This document shows positions 5,543 to 14,761 of a stretch of 64,000 nt of DNA, in pieces. A program made the position numbers and the translations under genes. Every line of letters begins with the position of its first letter. The stretch's first letter is position 1. The stretch is taken from NCBI GenBank assembly GCA_937902985.1, contig CALFNG010000534.1, positions 20,106 to 84,105 on the forward strand, given 5' to 3'. This DNA comes from an uncultured Myxococcales bacterium. Lineage in GTDB: Bacteria > Myxococcota_A > Polyangia > Polyangiales > Polyangiaceae. The notes under the pieces were generated by a model that saw nothing but the letters and a program-made list of their open reading frames with translations, did no database searches and had not been told where the DNA came from.

Positions 5543-8104
5543 TCACCGCGCGATCCCGCGCATGACCACGACCGGCTTGCCCGCCTTGGCCGACGCCCGG
5601 AGGTCGATCCAGCACGAGAGCGCCCAGTCGTCGTTGCCGGCGGGATCGCAGAGGACCTGCACGACCTCCCACGTTCCCGCCGCGACGGCCTCGCCCGTCT
5701 TCTCGATGCGCGTGTTCTGCGGAGCACGCGCCGAGGGGTCGACGCGCAAGGTCGCGTTCTCTTCGAAGAACAGCGCCAGCGCCTGCTCGAAGCGCGCGGC
5801 GGTCCATTCGTCGCCGTCGGCGCCGCCGGCCGAGGCCCGCGTGACCATCACGGCCGCGGCGGGCCAGTCGTGCCGCGCGAGCGCCTTGATCAGCTGGAAC
5901 AGGGCGTTACGCACGAGCACCGTGAAGCCGCGCTCGTCGCGGGTGATGTCCGGCTCCTCGATCACCGTCTCGGCGCCGACCTTCGCCGCCTTCTCGAGGA
6001 GCGCTTCGGGCCCCGCCAGGATGCGCTCCCACTCGTCGAGCAGGCTGCTGTCGACGGAGCGGACGATCGCTCGCAAGAAGATCTCGATCTCCTCGACCGC
6101 GGGGGTCTTGGCGGGCGCCGGAACCGTCTGCACCAGCGCCTTGTACGCGTCGCTCAGGTAACGGAGGAGCGTCCCTTCGGCGCGGCCGAGCTCGTATTCG
6201 CGGACGTATTCGTTGAAGTCCATGAACTTCTCGACCATCTCGCGCGCGATCGACTTGGGACGCACGTCGTCGCCCTTCACCCAGGGGTGTTTGCTCGCGA
6301 ACGCGTTGAACGAGTCGTACACGAGCTCGCGCAGCGGCTTCGGGTACTCGAGCTTCTCGAGCTCGGCGATGCGCTCTTCGTACTCGACGCCGGCCATCTT
6401 CATCTCGGCCATCTTCAGCGTCTTGACCGCGTCGAGCTGCTGGCGGAGCACGTAGTCCGGGTTCTCGAGGATCGACTCGACCAGCGTCAGCACGTCGAGC
6501 GCATACGTGGGGCTCTCGACGTCGAGCTCGCCCAGCGTGTCGACCAGCCAGAGCGAGAGCGCGTGATGGATCGAGAAGTCGTCTTGCAGATCCGCGTGCA
6601 CCTGGATCTTGCGGCCGCCGTCGCCGCTGACGTCTAGGATGCCCGCGTTCACGAGGGCGTCGGCCATCGTGCGGGCCTCGCGCGCGTAGATGCGCTGCTG
6701 CGCCCGGCGCTCGTGCGACCGGTAGATGATGCGCGCGACGTCGAGGCACCCGCCGCCGGGGCGCTCGAGCACGTCGAGGATCATGCTGTGCGTGACGCGG
6801 AAGCGCGAGGTGAGCGGCTCCGGCTGGGATGTCACCAGGCGATCGAAGGTGGCGCGATCCCACGGCACGTAGCCGCGCTCGGGGGGCTTCTTGCGCACGA
6901 TGCGTTTGAGCTTCACACGGTCGCCGCCCGCCTTCTGTTCGAGGCGAAGGTTCTCGATGACGTGCTCGGGCGCCTGCGCCGCCACGTAGCCCTGGGTGTC
7001 GAACCCCTTCCTGCCCGCGCGGCCGGAGATCTGCTGGAAGTCGCGCACGCTGAGCACGGCCGTCTTCTCGCCGTCGTACTTGCAGAGCTGCGTGAAGAGG
7101 ACGGTCCGGATCGGGACGTTCACCCCGACGCCGAGCGTGTCCGTCCCGCTCACGATCGCGAGGAGGCCCTTCTGCGCGAGCTTCTCGACGAGGAGGCGGT
7201 ACTTCGGCAAGAGCCCGGCGTGGTGGAGGCCGATGCCGTGCACGAGAAAGCGCTTCACCTCCTTGCCGTAGGGCGAATCGAAGCGCACGCCCGCGGCGTC
7301 GATCGCCTCGGCGATCGCGCGCTTTCGCTCCTTGGGCATGAGATCGACGCTCATCAGGTTCTGCGCGTTCTCGGCGGCCGCGCGCTGCGTGAAGTTGACC
7401 ACGTAAACGGGCGAGCGCCCGGTCTTCAGGAGGTGCTGGATGGTCTCTTGAAGGGCCGTCTCGCGGTACTCGTAGTCGAGGGGAACCGGGCGATCGGTCG
7501 ACCGGACCGTGACCGTCGGCCGGTGGGTCAGCTTCGTCAGCGCCTTCTCGAAGCCCTCGGTCGGCCCGATCGTCGCGCTCATCAGCAGGAACTGCGCGCG
7601 CTCGAGGACGAGCAGCGGAGTCTGCCACGCGACGCCGCGCTCGCGATCGGCGTAGTAGTGGAATTCGTCGACCACGACGCAATCGACGGCCGCCTCCTTG
7701 CCCTCACGGAGCGCGATGTTCGCGAGGATCTCGGCGGTGCAGCAGATGATGTCCGCGTCGCGGTTCACGGCGGCGTCGCCCGTGACCAGGCCCACGCGGT
7801 CGGCGCCGAAGTCGCGGCAGAGCGCGAAGAACTTCTCGCTGACGAGCGCCTTGATGGGCGCCGTGTAGTAGCTGCGTTTTCGCTGGCTCATCGCGAAGAA
7901 GTGCAGCGCCAGCGCGACGAGCGACTTGCCGCTGCCCGTGGGCGTCGCCAGGGCCACGTTGTTGCCCGTGAAGAGCTCGAGGATCGCCTCTTCCTGCGCC
8001 GGATAGAGCTCGAGGCCCGCTTCCGCGACGTGCCCGAGGAAGAGATCCAGGAGCTCGTCGGGCGACGCGCCGGGGCGAGGAGGGAGGCGATCGGCGAGCG
8101 ACAT
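5543..8104 (-). CDS. SKI2-like DEAD/DEAH-box helicase with DUF3516-type C-terminus
   Basis: An 853-residue superfamily 2 helicase. Motif I is ATPTGSGKS near residues 49-57, motif II is VVVDEFHYY, motif III is LLMSATIG and motif VI is QISGRAGRKGFD. This last form, and the DEFH box, are typical of the SKI2/Mtr4 group. The long C-terminal half is helical and matches the DUF3516-type extension of bacterial SKI2-like proteins. It likely unwinds RNA or processes RNA-protein complexes; substrate unknown. The ATG at 8104 is chosen because CTAGGA lies in front; an in-frame GTG at 8122 is the alternative. The gene diverges from the hydratase gene. Confidence 0.85.
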   Translation of the reverse strand: MSLADRLPPRPGASPDELLDLFLGHVAEAGLELYPAQEEAILELFTGNNVALATPTGSGKSLVALALHFFAMSQRKRSYYTAPIKALVSEKFFALCRDFGADRVGLVTGDAAVNRDADIICCTAEILANIALREGKEAAVDCVVVDEFHYYADRERGVAWQTPLLVLERAQFLLMSATIGPTEGFEKALTKLTHRPTVTVRSTDRPVPLDYEYRETALQETIQHLLKTGRSPVYVVNFTQRAAAENAQNLMSVDLMPKERKRAIAEAIDAAGVRFDSPYGKEVKRFLVHGIGLHHAGLLPKYRLLVEKLAQKGLLAIVSGTDTLGVGVNVPIRTVLFTQLCKYDGEKTAVLSVRDFQQISGRAGRKGFDTQGYVAAQAPEHVIENLRLEQKAGGDRVKLKRIVRKKPPERGYVPWDRATFDRLVTSQPEPLTSRFRVTHSMILDVLERPGGGCLDVARIIYRSHERRAQQRIYAREARTMADALVNAGILDVSGDGGRKIQVHADLQDDFSIHHALSLWLVDTLGELDVESPTYALDVLTLVESILENPDYVLRQQLDAVKTLKMAEMKMAGVEYEERIAELEKLEYPKPLRELVYDSFNAFASKHPWVKGDDVRPKSIAREMVEKFMDFNEYVREYELGRAEGTLLRYLSDAYKALVQTVPAPAKTPAVEEIEIFLRAIVRSVDSSLLDEWERILAGPEALLEKAAKVGAETVIEEPDITRDERGFTVLVRNALFQLIKALARHDWPAAAVMVTRASAGGADGDEWTAARFEQALALFFEENATLRVDPSARAPQNTRIEKTGEAVAAGTWEVVQVLCDPAGNDDWALSCWIDLRASAKAGKPVVVMRGIAR

Positions 8105-8166
8105 CGGCCGATGTCCTAGCACCCCGGTTGACGGGTTGTGCCAAGGTCGCCGATCCTGCCGCCATC

Positions 8167-9015
8167 ATGCCGTTCGACCGAACGCTCGCAGGCCAGTGGT
8201 CGCCGCCCGTCTCGTCGGAAGTCACTCCGAGAGACACCGCCCTCTACGCCCTCGGCGTCGGAGCCAAGCGCGAGGAGCTCGACTTCCTCTACGAGGGACG
8301 CGGGCCGAAGGTGCTCCCGAGCTTCGCCGTCGTTCCGAAGTTCCAGCCAATGCTCGATCTGCTCGCGAAGAGCGGCGGCGACCTCGCGATGCTCGTGCAC
8401 AGCGCCGAGCGCGTCACGGTGCATGCGCCGCTCGAGCCTCGCGGGCGCCTCGCGACCACGGCGGCGATCCGCGGCTTCTACGACATGCGCCGGTTCGCGC
8501 AGGTGCTCGTCGACACGAAGAGCCACGACGAGGGGGGCCGGCTCGTCGCCGAGACCACGTCGACGATGCTGTTCCGCGATCAGGGCGGCTTCGGCGGCGC
8601 GCCGATGCCGAAGGCGGCGCCCGGCGTCGAGCGACCGAAGGACGTGCCGCCGACGTTCGCCGTCGAAGAAGGCACGACGCCCGAGCAGGCCCTCCTCTAC
8701 CGGCTCTCGGGTGACCACAACCCGCTCCACGCGGATCCCGAGTTCGCCAGACGCGTCGGCTTCGAGCAGGGGCCCATCCTCCACGGGCTTTGCACGTTCG
8801 GCTTCATGATCCGCCACGCCGCTCGCGCCGTCTGCGGCGGCGACGCCACGCGCATCCGGGCCTTCGAAGCGCAGTTTCGCCGTCCGGTCTGGCCGGGCGA
8901 CACCCTCGTGACCGAAGGGTGGCTCGTCTCGCCGGGCGCCCTGGCCCTCCGCGTGAAGGTTCGCGAGCGCGACGAGGCCGTCATCACCAGCGCGTGGCTC
9001 ACGTTCGACGCCTGA
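8167..9015 (+). CDS. MaoC-like double hotdog enoyl-CoA hydratase (hydratase 2 type)
   Basis: A 282-residue double-hotdog protein. The C-terminal hotdog carries the hydratase 2 motif YRLSGDHNPLHADPEFA with probable catalytic Asp183 and His188, and the later GPILHGLCTFGF stretch. The N-terminal half is a degenerate hotdog without active-site residues. Such enzymes hydrate trans-2-enoyl-CoA to (R)-3-hydroxyacyl-CoA in fatty acid oxidation or supply of polyester and lipid precursors. The ATG at 8167 was preferred over a TTG at 8128 because the conserved sequence begins there. The promoter must lie in the short space shared with the divergent helicase gene. Confidence 0.85.
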   Translation: MPFDRTLAGQWSPPVSSEVTPRDTALYALGVGAKREELDFLYEGRGPKVLPSFAVVPKFQPMLDLLAKSGGDLAMLVHSAERVTVHAPLEPRGRLATTAAIRGFYDMRRFAQVLVDTKSHDEGGRLVAETTSTMLFRDQGGFGGAPMPKAAPGVERPKDVPPTFAVEEGTTPEQALLYRLSGDHNPLHADPEFARRVGFEQGPILHGLCTFGFMIRHAARAVCGGDATRIRAFEAQFRRPVWPGDTLVTEGWLVSPGALALRVKVRERDEAVITSAWLTFDA

Positions 9016-9140
9016 GAGGATCCTCGGCGATACGACACCCGTTCACGAGTACGCGCCGGGCACCTGGGGCCCGGCTGAAGCGAGCGCGATCGTCACCGGG
9101 TTGGGCGGCTGGAGCGACCCGCTCCGACGAGGGCGGGCCC

Positions 9141-9178
9141 GCACGTGGCGCCGAGGACGCTGGCACGTGGCGCCGAGG
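9141..9178. repeat. 16-bp direct repeat, two copies at 22-bp spacing
   Basis: GCACGTGGCGCCGAGG occurs at 9141-9156 and again at 9163-9178, in the non-coding stretch after the hydratase gene. A TCTCTGCGGTTCTCT segment related to the GCAGAG repeats follows. No function is evident. Confidence 0.6.
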
Positions 9179-9218
9179 GCTCTCTGCGGTTCTCTCGCCG
9201 CGGAGGTAGGTGTGCGCC

Positions 9219-9485
9219 TTACGCGGCGCCTTCCATCAAGATGCGGCCCGACTGGCGGAGGGCGTCGATATCGACGTCGCCTTCGAACGCCTGCTTGCCC
9301 TTGAGGATCATCCACCGCAGCGCGTTGCGCATCGCGCGCACGGCGTTCAGCGCCGAGCGAAGGCTGGGAAACACCCAGGCGAGCGTTCCCGGCTGGCTCT
9401 CGCGCCAGCCGTAGATGACGAGCGTGACGGCGCCCGTCGTTTTCTTCGTCATGCGAGATGCCAACCGGCGAAGGTGCGATCGCAT
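9219..9485 (-). CDS. Small conserved-looking protein of unknown function
   Basis: An 88-residue basic protein that I do not recognise. The start at ATG 9485 is supported by GAGGATAAGGA just upstream; a longer frame reaches 9557. It has regular helix-forming stretches (VFPSLRSALNAVRAMRNALRWMILKG), a beta-like segment (GAVTLVIYGWRES) and an acidic end (DVDIDALRQSGRILMEG), so it reads like a real folded protein rather than a shadow. No signal peptide or cysteine is present. It is divergent from the histidine kinase pair with 79 bases between the starts. Confidence 0.55.
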   Translation of the reverse strand: MRSHLRRLASRMTKKTTGAVTLVIYGWRESQPGTLAWVFPSLRSALNAVRAMRNALRWMILKGKQAFEGDVDIDALRQSGRILMEGAA

Positions 9486-9564
9486 TTCCTTATCCTCGGC
9501 GCAGCACGAGCGTAAGTCCAATCGGTGATGGTGCAAGCGACATCTGAGCGACGCCACGCATAAG

Positions 9565-11133
9565 ATGCTCCGGGTGGACAGTTCGCACGGTTCGGGCGCC
9601 CCGCCGTCGCCGCCACAGGCTCATTTCGCCACTAGCAGCGTACAAGTAGCTATTTCTTCGTTCCCGCCTCACGCCGGCCGCGCCGGCCGCGCCGGCCGCG
9701 TCTGGCCACTTCTGCCGCTCGCGCCCGCGATCGTGATCCTCGTGGGGCTCACGGTCGCGATGGCGATCGGTCTATTCGGCGTCTCGAACCTGGCGACGGC
9801 CAGCGACGATCACGCCGCCGCGCGCGCCGAGCTCCTCGCGACCACCCTCGCGGCACGCCTTTCGCGCCTTCCGAACGCCGAGTGGCTCGAGGTCATGCAG
9901 CTCGCGGGTCGAAAGACCGGAGCCGAGCTCGTGGTGATCTCGTCGAACGGGGGCAACATCTTGTTCGACGCCAGCCTGGGCATGGCCGATCGCGCGGCCC
10001 TCAAGCGCGTCGCGTCGGTGTCGTCGGGCGAGACGTTGACGGGGCTCGGCCGGGCGCGTTTTGCCAGGGCGCCGCTCTTCGTCCGGGGCCTCATGTCGGG
10101 TCAGGTGCTCGTGGCCTTCGTGCGCGAGCCGAGCGCGCCGGAGGCCGCGCCGGCGCTCCTTCGTGCCTTGATCGCGCTGACGACGCTCCTCGTGGGCGTC
10201 GCCGCGGGCGTGGCTTATGCCGTCGGACGCGACGCGAACCGTGACGTGGAGTTCGTCGGCGAGCGCGTTCGGGGGATGGTCCACGTGCGCTCCGAACCCA
10301 CCGGCGAAGCCGTGCCTGTCCGCACCATGGACGAGGTGGGCGCGCTGACGGTCGCCTTCAACGCCCTGGTCGATCGCTTCGCCGCGGCTCAGTCGAGTTA
10401 CACGAGCGATCTCGGCCGTGTCCGGGCCGCGGATCGGGATCGTGCGGCGTTCCTCGCCGCCGTGAGCCACGAGCTCCGAAGCCCGCTCAACGCGATCCTC
10501 GGCTTCGCCGACATCTTGATGACCGAGGTCGACGGCCCTCTCTCGGCGGAGGCGCGCGAAGAGGTCGAGCAGATCCGTGGGTCGGGCAAGCACCTGCTCG
10601 ATCTGATCAACGACATCCTCGAGCTGAGCGCCCTCGAGAGCGGGCAGTTGAAGCTCTCGCGCACGCGGGTCGATCTCGCCGCCGTGGCCCATGACGTGGT
10701 CCGCGAGGCGGCGGGGCTCGTGGGCACGCGGCCGGTCGTCGTGCGCCTCGAGGGCGAGGTTGGAATCCAGGCGCTCGCCGATGCCAAGCGCGTGCGGCAG
10801 ATCCTGACGAACCTGGTCGGCAATGCCATCAAGTTCACGCAGCGCGGCGAGGTAGTCGTCGGCCTCGGTCGCGAGGGGCCCTTCGCGCGCCTCAGCGTGA
10901 GCGACACCGGTCAAGGCATCAGCCCGCAAGAGCGGGCGGTCATCTTCGAGGAATACAAGCAGACGAAGGAAGAGCGGTCGCGTCGGCGCGGCACCGGCCT
11001 CGGGCTCGCGATCACGCGCCAGCTCGTGCTGATGCACCGGGGCCGGATCCGGGTCGACAGTGACCTCGGGCGAGGGTCCACGTTCGAAGTGCTCTTGCCG
11101 ATGTGGGTCGCGCCGGCAGGGGAGGCCCCATGA
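9565..11133 (+). CDS. Membrane sensor histidine kinase (catalytically complete)
   Basis: A 522-residue kinase. TM1 is at about 47-70, followed by an extracytoplasmic segment of about 130 residues, TM2 (LIALTTLLVGVAAGVAYAVG), a HAMP-like linker, and then the core. The H-box is FLAAVSHELRSPLN with His302. The N-box has Asn416 and Asn420 (LTNLVGNAIKF), G1 is Asp447 in SDTGQGI and G2 is RGTGLGLA, so all ATP-site residues are present. It should autophosphorylate and pass phosphate to a response regulator; none is encoded nearby. The stop overlaps the start of the next kinase gene (ATGA), so they are coupled. A 9-bp repeat (GCCGGCCGC, three copies at 9673-9699) encodes a GRA repeat before TM1. Confidence 0.9.
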   Translation: MLRVDSSHGSGAPPSPPQAHFATSSVQVAISSFPPHAGRAGRAGRVWPLLPLAPAIVILVGLTVAMAIGLFGVSNLATASDDHAAARAELLATTLAARLSRLPNAEWLEVMQLAGRKTGAELVVISSNGGNILFDASLGMADRAALKRVASVSSGETLTGLGRARFARAPLFVRGLMSGQVLVAFVREPSAPEAAPALLRALIALTTLLVGVAAGVAYAVGRDANRDVEFVGERVRGMVHVRSEPTGEAVPVRTMDEVGALTVAFNALVDRFAAAQSSYTSDLGRVRAADRDRAAFLAAVSHELRSPLNAILGFADILMTEVDGPLSAEAREEVEQIRGSGKHLLDLINDILELSALESGQLKLSRTRVDLAAVAHDVVREAAGLVGTRPVVVRLEGEVGIQALADAKRVRQILTNLVGNAIKFTQRGEVVVGLGREGPFARLSVSDTGQGISPQERAVIFEEYKQTKEERSRRRGTGLGLAITRQLVLMHRGRIRVDSDLGRGSTFEVLLPMWVAPAGEAP

Positions 11134-13004
11134 ACAACGCAGGGATGAAGAACGCAGCGGGCCGGATCGTCGCGCGTCTCCTCGCGATCCAGATCGTGTC
11201 CTGGGGCACGATGGAGCTGCTCGTCGTGGTCTTCGCGCCGCGCCTCTTGCTCCTCGATCCGAGCGTGGTGGAGGGCAGCGCGCCGCTGGTTCTCTGGGGC
11301 GCGTTCGCCACGGCGGTGGTCGTCGTCGCCGCGACGGCGCTCGTCGGCCGGCAGGTGCGCCCGGTGCTCCTCGAGCTCACCGTCGGCGCATCGCATGTCG
11401 AGCCGCGCGACGTGCACGTCCTCTACGACGCCCCGCGGCGTCTCGTGGCGATCGATCTCGCGGGCACCTTCGTCATCGCCGCCGCGACGCTGGTGACGCC
11501 GCTCCGCCCCCAGACGAACGACCTGTATACGCAGGTCGAGCTCGCGCTCCTCGCGCTCACGATGGCGAGCGTCGCGGCCCTGCCCGCCTACGTGACCATG
11601 CGGGCGTCGGTGGCGCGCGTGCTCGAGCTCGTCCCCGTCGCGGCTTCTCGCGAGGCGATCGATCTGCTCGGGACCCGTGAGCGGCGGATGTCGCGGCTGC
11701 GACGTAGACTCCTCGCCGCCGTCGTCGCCCCCGTGGCGTTCGTGGCGCTGGGCGCGTCTCTGCTCGTGCACGCGCACCTGCGCGCGTTCGACACGTCGTC
11801 CCGTCAGAACGACGCCGCCGAGCTCGCGCAGGGCGTGCTCGACGTCGTCGACGGCGACCTGCGGGGAACGAAGGCCGCCATCGACGCATCGCGCGCCTTT
11901 GGCTTCGCCTTCGACGAGTCGCGCTCGGCCGCGCTCTTCTCGGCCACCCGAACCGACGATGGGCAGACGGTGCTCACCGTGCCGCTGACGGACGGGCACG
12001 CCATCGCGCGCTTCGAGACGGCGCGACTGAGCCCGGGCACGTCCGTGTACCTGGGCCTCGCGCTGGTCGCGCTCGCGGTGGCAGGCATGCTCGGGTGGCG
12101 TACGGGTCGCGCCTTCGCCGACGACGTCTCGCTCGCCGAGCGGGAGATCGAGGCGACCGGCGTGGCCGACGTACTGCGGGGCGGTCGTATCCGCGGCGAC
12201 GCACGCTTCCAGTCGGTGGCCGCGTTGATGAGCGCGACCGACAAGCTCGGGGGGGTCTTTCGCGAGTTCGCGAGCGCCCAGCAGCGCGCCATCGACGCGC
12301 GGGCCGCGACCGAGCGGATGCGCGGTCTCTTCCTGGCCTCGATGAGCCACGACCTGAAGGCGCCCCTCAACGCCATCCTCGGGTTCGCTGGGCTGGTCGC
12401 GCGCGGCGAGCTGACGGACGGGCAACGCGAGAGCGTTGCGATCATCGAGCAGCGGGGGCTCGAGCTCCTCTACCTGGTCAACACCATCCTCGACGCGGCG
12501 CGCGTCGAGGCCGGCGAGCTCACGGTCTCGCCCGAGAGGACGCGCATCGGCGACATCGTGATGCCGGCGGTGCTCGACGCGCGCGACCTGACCGCGGGCA
12601 TGAACGTCGAGATCGTCGGTGAGATCCAGCCGGGCGCACCCCAGGTGATCGCCGATCCGGCGCGCCTGACCCAGGCGGTGACGGCGATCATCCTGGTGGC
12701 CGCGCGGTTCGCCGAGCGGGGACACGTGCTCGTTCGCGCCTCGATGCCGGCGAGCGGCGACCAGCTGCGGATCGACGTCGAAGTGACCGGCCAGGGCATC
12801 GCGGCGGCTGATCAGGAGAAGATCTTCGACGCGTTCAGGCACGCCGACCGCGCGCGACGCCATGGCAGCCTCGGCCTTGGCCCGTCGCTGGCGCGCTCCA
12901 TCGTCGATCTCCACGGCGGAGCCATCGACGTCGAGACGACCGAAGCGGGAGGCACCGCGTTTCACGTCTGGGTGCCGAGCGAGCGCGGGACGTCTCGGTC
13001 CTAG
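11130..13004 (+). CDS. Membrane histidine kinase homologue with degenerate ATP-binding domain
   Basis: A 624-residue protein starting at ATG 11130, inside the stop codon of the preceding kinase gene, with GGGGAGG as a ribosome site. Hydrophobic segments near residues 12-35, 50-75, 110-150, 190-215 and 295-315 indicate a polytopic membrane part. The H-box is intact (SMSHDLKAPLN, His407). In the ATP domain the N-box asparagines are replaced (Ala519 and Val523 where the first kinase has Asn416 and Asn420). The G1 aspartate is Val552 (VTGQGI), and G2 is altered to GSLGLGPSLA. These losses should weaken or abolish ATP binding, so it may be a pseudokinase that is phosphorylated by, or regulates, its partner. 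Confidence 0.85.
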   Translation: MNNAGMKNAAGRIVARLLAIQIVSWGTMELLVVVFAPRLLLLDPSVVEGSAPLVLWGAFATAVVVVAATALVGRQVRPVLLELTVGASHVEPRDVHVLYDAPRRLVAIDLAGTFVIAAATLVTPLRPQTNDLYTQVELALLALTMASVAALPAYVTMRASVARVLELVPVAASREAIDLLGTRERRMSRLRRRLLAAVVAPVAFVALGASLLVHAHLRAFDTSSRQNDAAELAQGVLDVVDGDLRGTKAAIDASRAFGFAFDESRSAALFSATRTDDGQTVLTVPLTDGHAIARFETARLSPGTSVYLGLALVALAVAGMLGWRTGRAFADDVSLAEREIEATGVADVLRGGRIRGDARFQSVAALMSATDKLGGVFREFASAQQRAIDARAATERMRGLFLASMSHDLKAPLNAILGFAGLVARGELTDGQRESVAIIEQRGLELLYLVNTILDAARVEAGELTVSPERTRIGDIVMPAVLDARDLTAGMNVEIVGEIQPGAPQVIADPARLTQAVTAIILVAARFAERGHVLVRASMPASGDQLRIDVEVTGQGIAAADQEKIFDAFRHADRARRHGSLGLGPSLARSIVDLHGGAIDVETTEAGGTAFHVWVPSERGTSRS

Positions 13005-13013
13005 GAAGCTACA

Positions 13014-14576
13014 GTGCCGCGCATGACTCCGGTGCTCTCGAGGGCCCAGATGCGCGCGTTCGATGCGCACGCCATCACGCAGTGCAGCGTGCCGGCTTTG
13101 CTCTTGATGGAAAACGCGGGCCGAGGCGCGACTGACGTGCTCGTCCGCGAGCTCTGCAGCGACGACGCACGCGGGGTCGAAGGCGCTCGCCCCGTCGTCG
13201 TGTGCGGAGCGGGCAACAACGGCGGCGACGGCCTCGTCATCGCGCGCCACTTGCTGGTCCGCGGCGCGTCGCCAACGGTCTTCTTCGCGGGCGACGCCGA
13301 CAAGATGACGCACGACGCCCGGGCGAACTTCGAAGCGTGGCGCGGCCTCGGGGGCGAGATCCAGTGGCTGCCCCCCGGCGCGCCGCTCTCCACGCTCGAG
13401 CACGCGCTCGCGGGCGATCAGATCGTGGTCGACGCACTCTTCGGCACGGGCCTCGATCGGCCGATCGAAGGGTGGCTGGCGACGGTCATCGAATCGATCA
13501 ACGGCTCGCGTGGACCGCGCTTCTCGGTCGACCTGCCCTCGGGGCTCGACGCGGACACCGGCGCGGCGCTCGGCGTCGCCGTCGAGGCCACGGTCACCGC
13601 CACGTTCGCCCACTACAAGCTCGGCTTGCTCACGCCGAACGGCGTCAGCCTGGCCGGGCGCGTGCGCGTCGTCGACATCGGCGTCCCAGCCGCACTCGTC
13701 GCGTTCGTCGTTTCGGCCGGCAACTCGGCCGAGCGGCTCGAACCAGACGACGTCGCGTCCCTCGTGGCCCGGCGCCCCCCCGGGGCCCACAAGACCTCCG
13801 CGGGGCATGTCGCCATCGTCGCCGGCTCACCGGGGCGCATCGGGGCTCCACAGCTGTCCGCCCACGGCGCCCTCCGGGCGGGAGCCGGTGTCGCGACCAT
13901 CGCGACCTGGCCCGAGGCCGCATCGGCGTTGCAGTCTCATCTCCTCGAGGTGATGTCGGCGCGGATCGACCCCACGGCGATCGCCGAGAGTCTCGACGCT
14001 ATTCTGCGCGGAAAGCACGCCGTCGTCGTCGGCCCCGGGTTCGGTCTCGGAGACGACGCGCGAATCGCGGTCGAGTACATCCTCGCGGCGTACCAGGGCC
14101 CCGTCGTCGTCGACGCCGACGCGCTCACGATGTTCGCGGGTCGCCCCAGCGTGCTCCTTGCGGCCAAGAACGCCGTTCTCACGCCGCACCCGGGCGAGGC
14201 GGCCAAGCTCCTCGGAAAGTCGACCGCGCAGATCGAGAGCAATCGCTTTCATGCGGCGCGCGAGCTGGTCGCGGCGACGGGGGCGGTCGTCGTCCTCAAG
14301 GGCGCGCACACGATCATCGCCTCGCCTGATTCCCGCCTCGCCATCAGCCCCATTTCCTGTCCCGCGCTGGCCACTGCAGGATCGGGCGACGTGCTCTCGG
14401 GCATCATCGGGGCGCTGGCGTGCACGCTGTCGGGGTTCGACGCGGCCTGCGCAGGCGTCATGCTCCACGCGATGGCCGGCGAGACGTGGTCGCGCGCCCA
14501 CGCGGGCGCCGATCGCGGGATGCTCGCCTCGGAGATTGCCGACGCGGTCGCCATCGTGCGCCCGTCGCCGAAGTAA
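13014..14576 (+). CDS. nnr: Bifunctional NAD(P)H-hydrate epimerase / dehydratase
   Basis: A 520-residue fusion of the two NAD(P)H repair enzymes. The N-terminal epimerase half (NnrE, YjeF_N fold) carries CGAGNNGGDGLVIA near residue 64 and VDALFGTGLDRP. The C-terminal half (NnrD, ribokinase-like) carries GHVAIVAGSPG, VVGPGFGLGDD, LTPHPGEAAKLLG and GSGDVLSGIIGAL near residue 456. Together they reconvert the damaged hydrates of NADH and NADPH, using ADP or ATP for dehydration. The GTG start at 13014 has AGGA seven bases upstream; ATG 13023 is an alternative. It follows the kinase genes by nine bases and may share their transcript. It is a housekeeping enzyme. Confidence 0.93.
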   Translation: MPRMTPVLSRAQMRAFDAHAITQCSVPALLLMENAGRGATDVLVRELCSDDARGVEGARPVVVCGAGNNGGDGLVIARHLLVRGASPTVFFAGDADKMTHDARANFEAWRGLGGEIQWLPPGAPLSTLEHALAGDQIVVDALFGTGLDRPIEGWLATVIESINGSRGPRFSVDLPSGLDADTGAALGVAVEATVTATFAHYKLGLLTPNGVSLAGRVRVVDIGVPAALVAFVVSAGNSAERLEPDDVASLVARRPPGAHKTSAGHVAIVAGSPGRIGAPQLSAHGALRAGAGVATIATWPEAASALQSHLLEVMSARIDPTAIAESLDAILRGKHAVVVGPGFGLGDDARIAVEYILAAYQGPVVVDADALTMFAGRPSVLLAAKNAVLTPHPGEAAKLLGKSTAQIESNRFHAARELVAATGAVVVLKGAHTIIASPDSRLAISPISCPALATAGSGDVLSGIIGALACTLSGFDAACAGVMLHAMAGETWSRAHAGADRGMLASEIADAVAIVRPSPK

Positions 14577-14712
14577 TTCCCCTCGCGGCCCACTGGCCTC
14601 CGCGGCGACCTCCCCGTCGTTCCGTTGCTCGACGGACACAGAGGTTTGGGCGGCCGGACGCGCCGCGGGCCCTGGAACGCTCTTTTTGCAATGATTTCGG
14701 CAGGTCCAGGAG

Positions 14713-14727
14713 TGGCACCTGGCTTGC
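14713..14727 (+). promoter_or_regulatory. Sigma-54 promoter for the ECF sigma gene
   Basis: TGGCAC at 14713-14718, five bases, then TTGC at 14724-14727 match the -24/-12 consensus of sigma-54 promoters, including the GG and GC doublets at the right spacing. The ATG of the sigma factor gene is at 14762, so transcription would start near 14739. The match and placement are seen directly. Sigma-54 control is common in Myxococcota and needs an enhancer-binding protein, which is not encoded here. Confidence 0.7.
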
Positions 14728-14761
14728 GATGGTCCCGTTCGTACCCACGGAGGAGCCATCG

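Noticed and set aside
6713..8119. 468-codon plus-strand frame opposite the helicase gene
   Set aside because: It is the shadow of the helicase on the other strand, with biased Arg/Val/Glu composition and no motifs.
10911..13808. 965-codon minus-strand frame opposite the kinase and nnr genes
   Set aside because: High GC makes long antisense frames common; the composition is Arg/Ala/Asp/His-rich without fold motifs, and the other strand holds three well supported genes.
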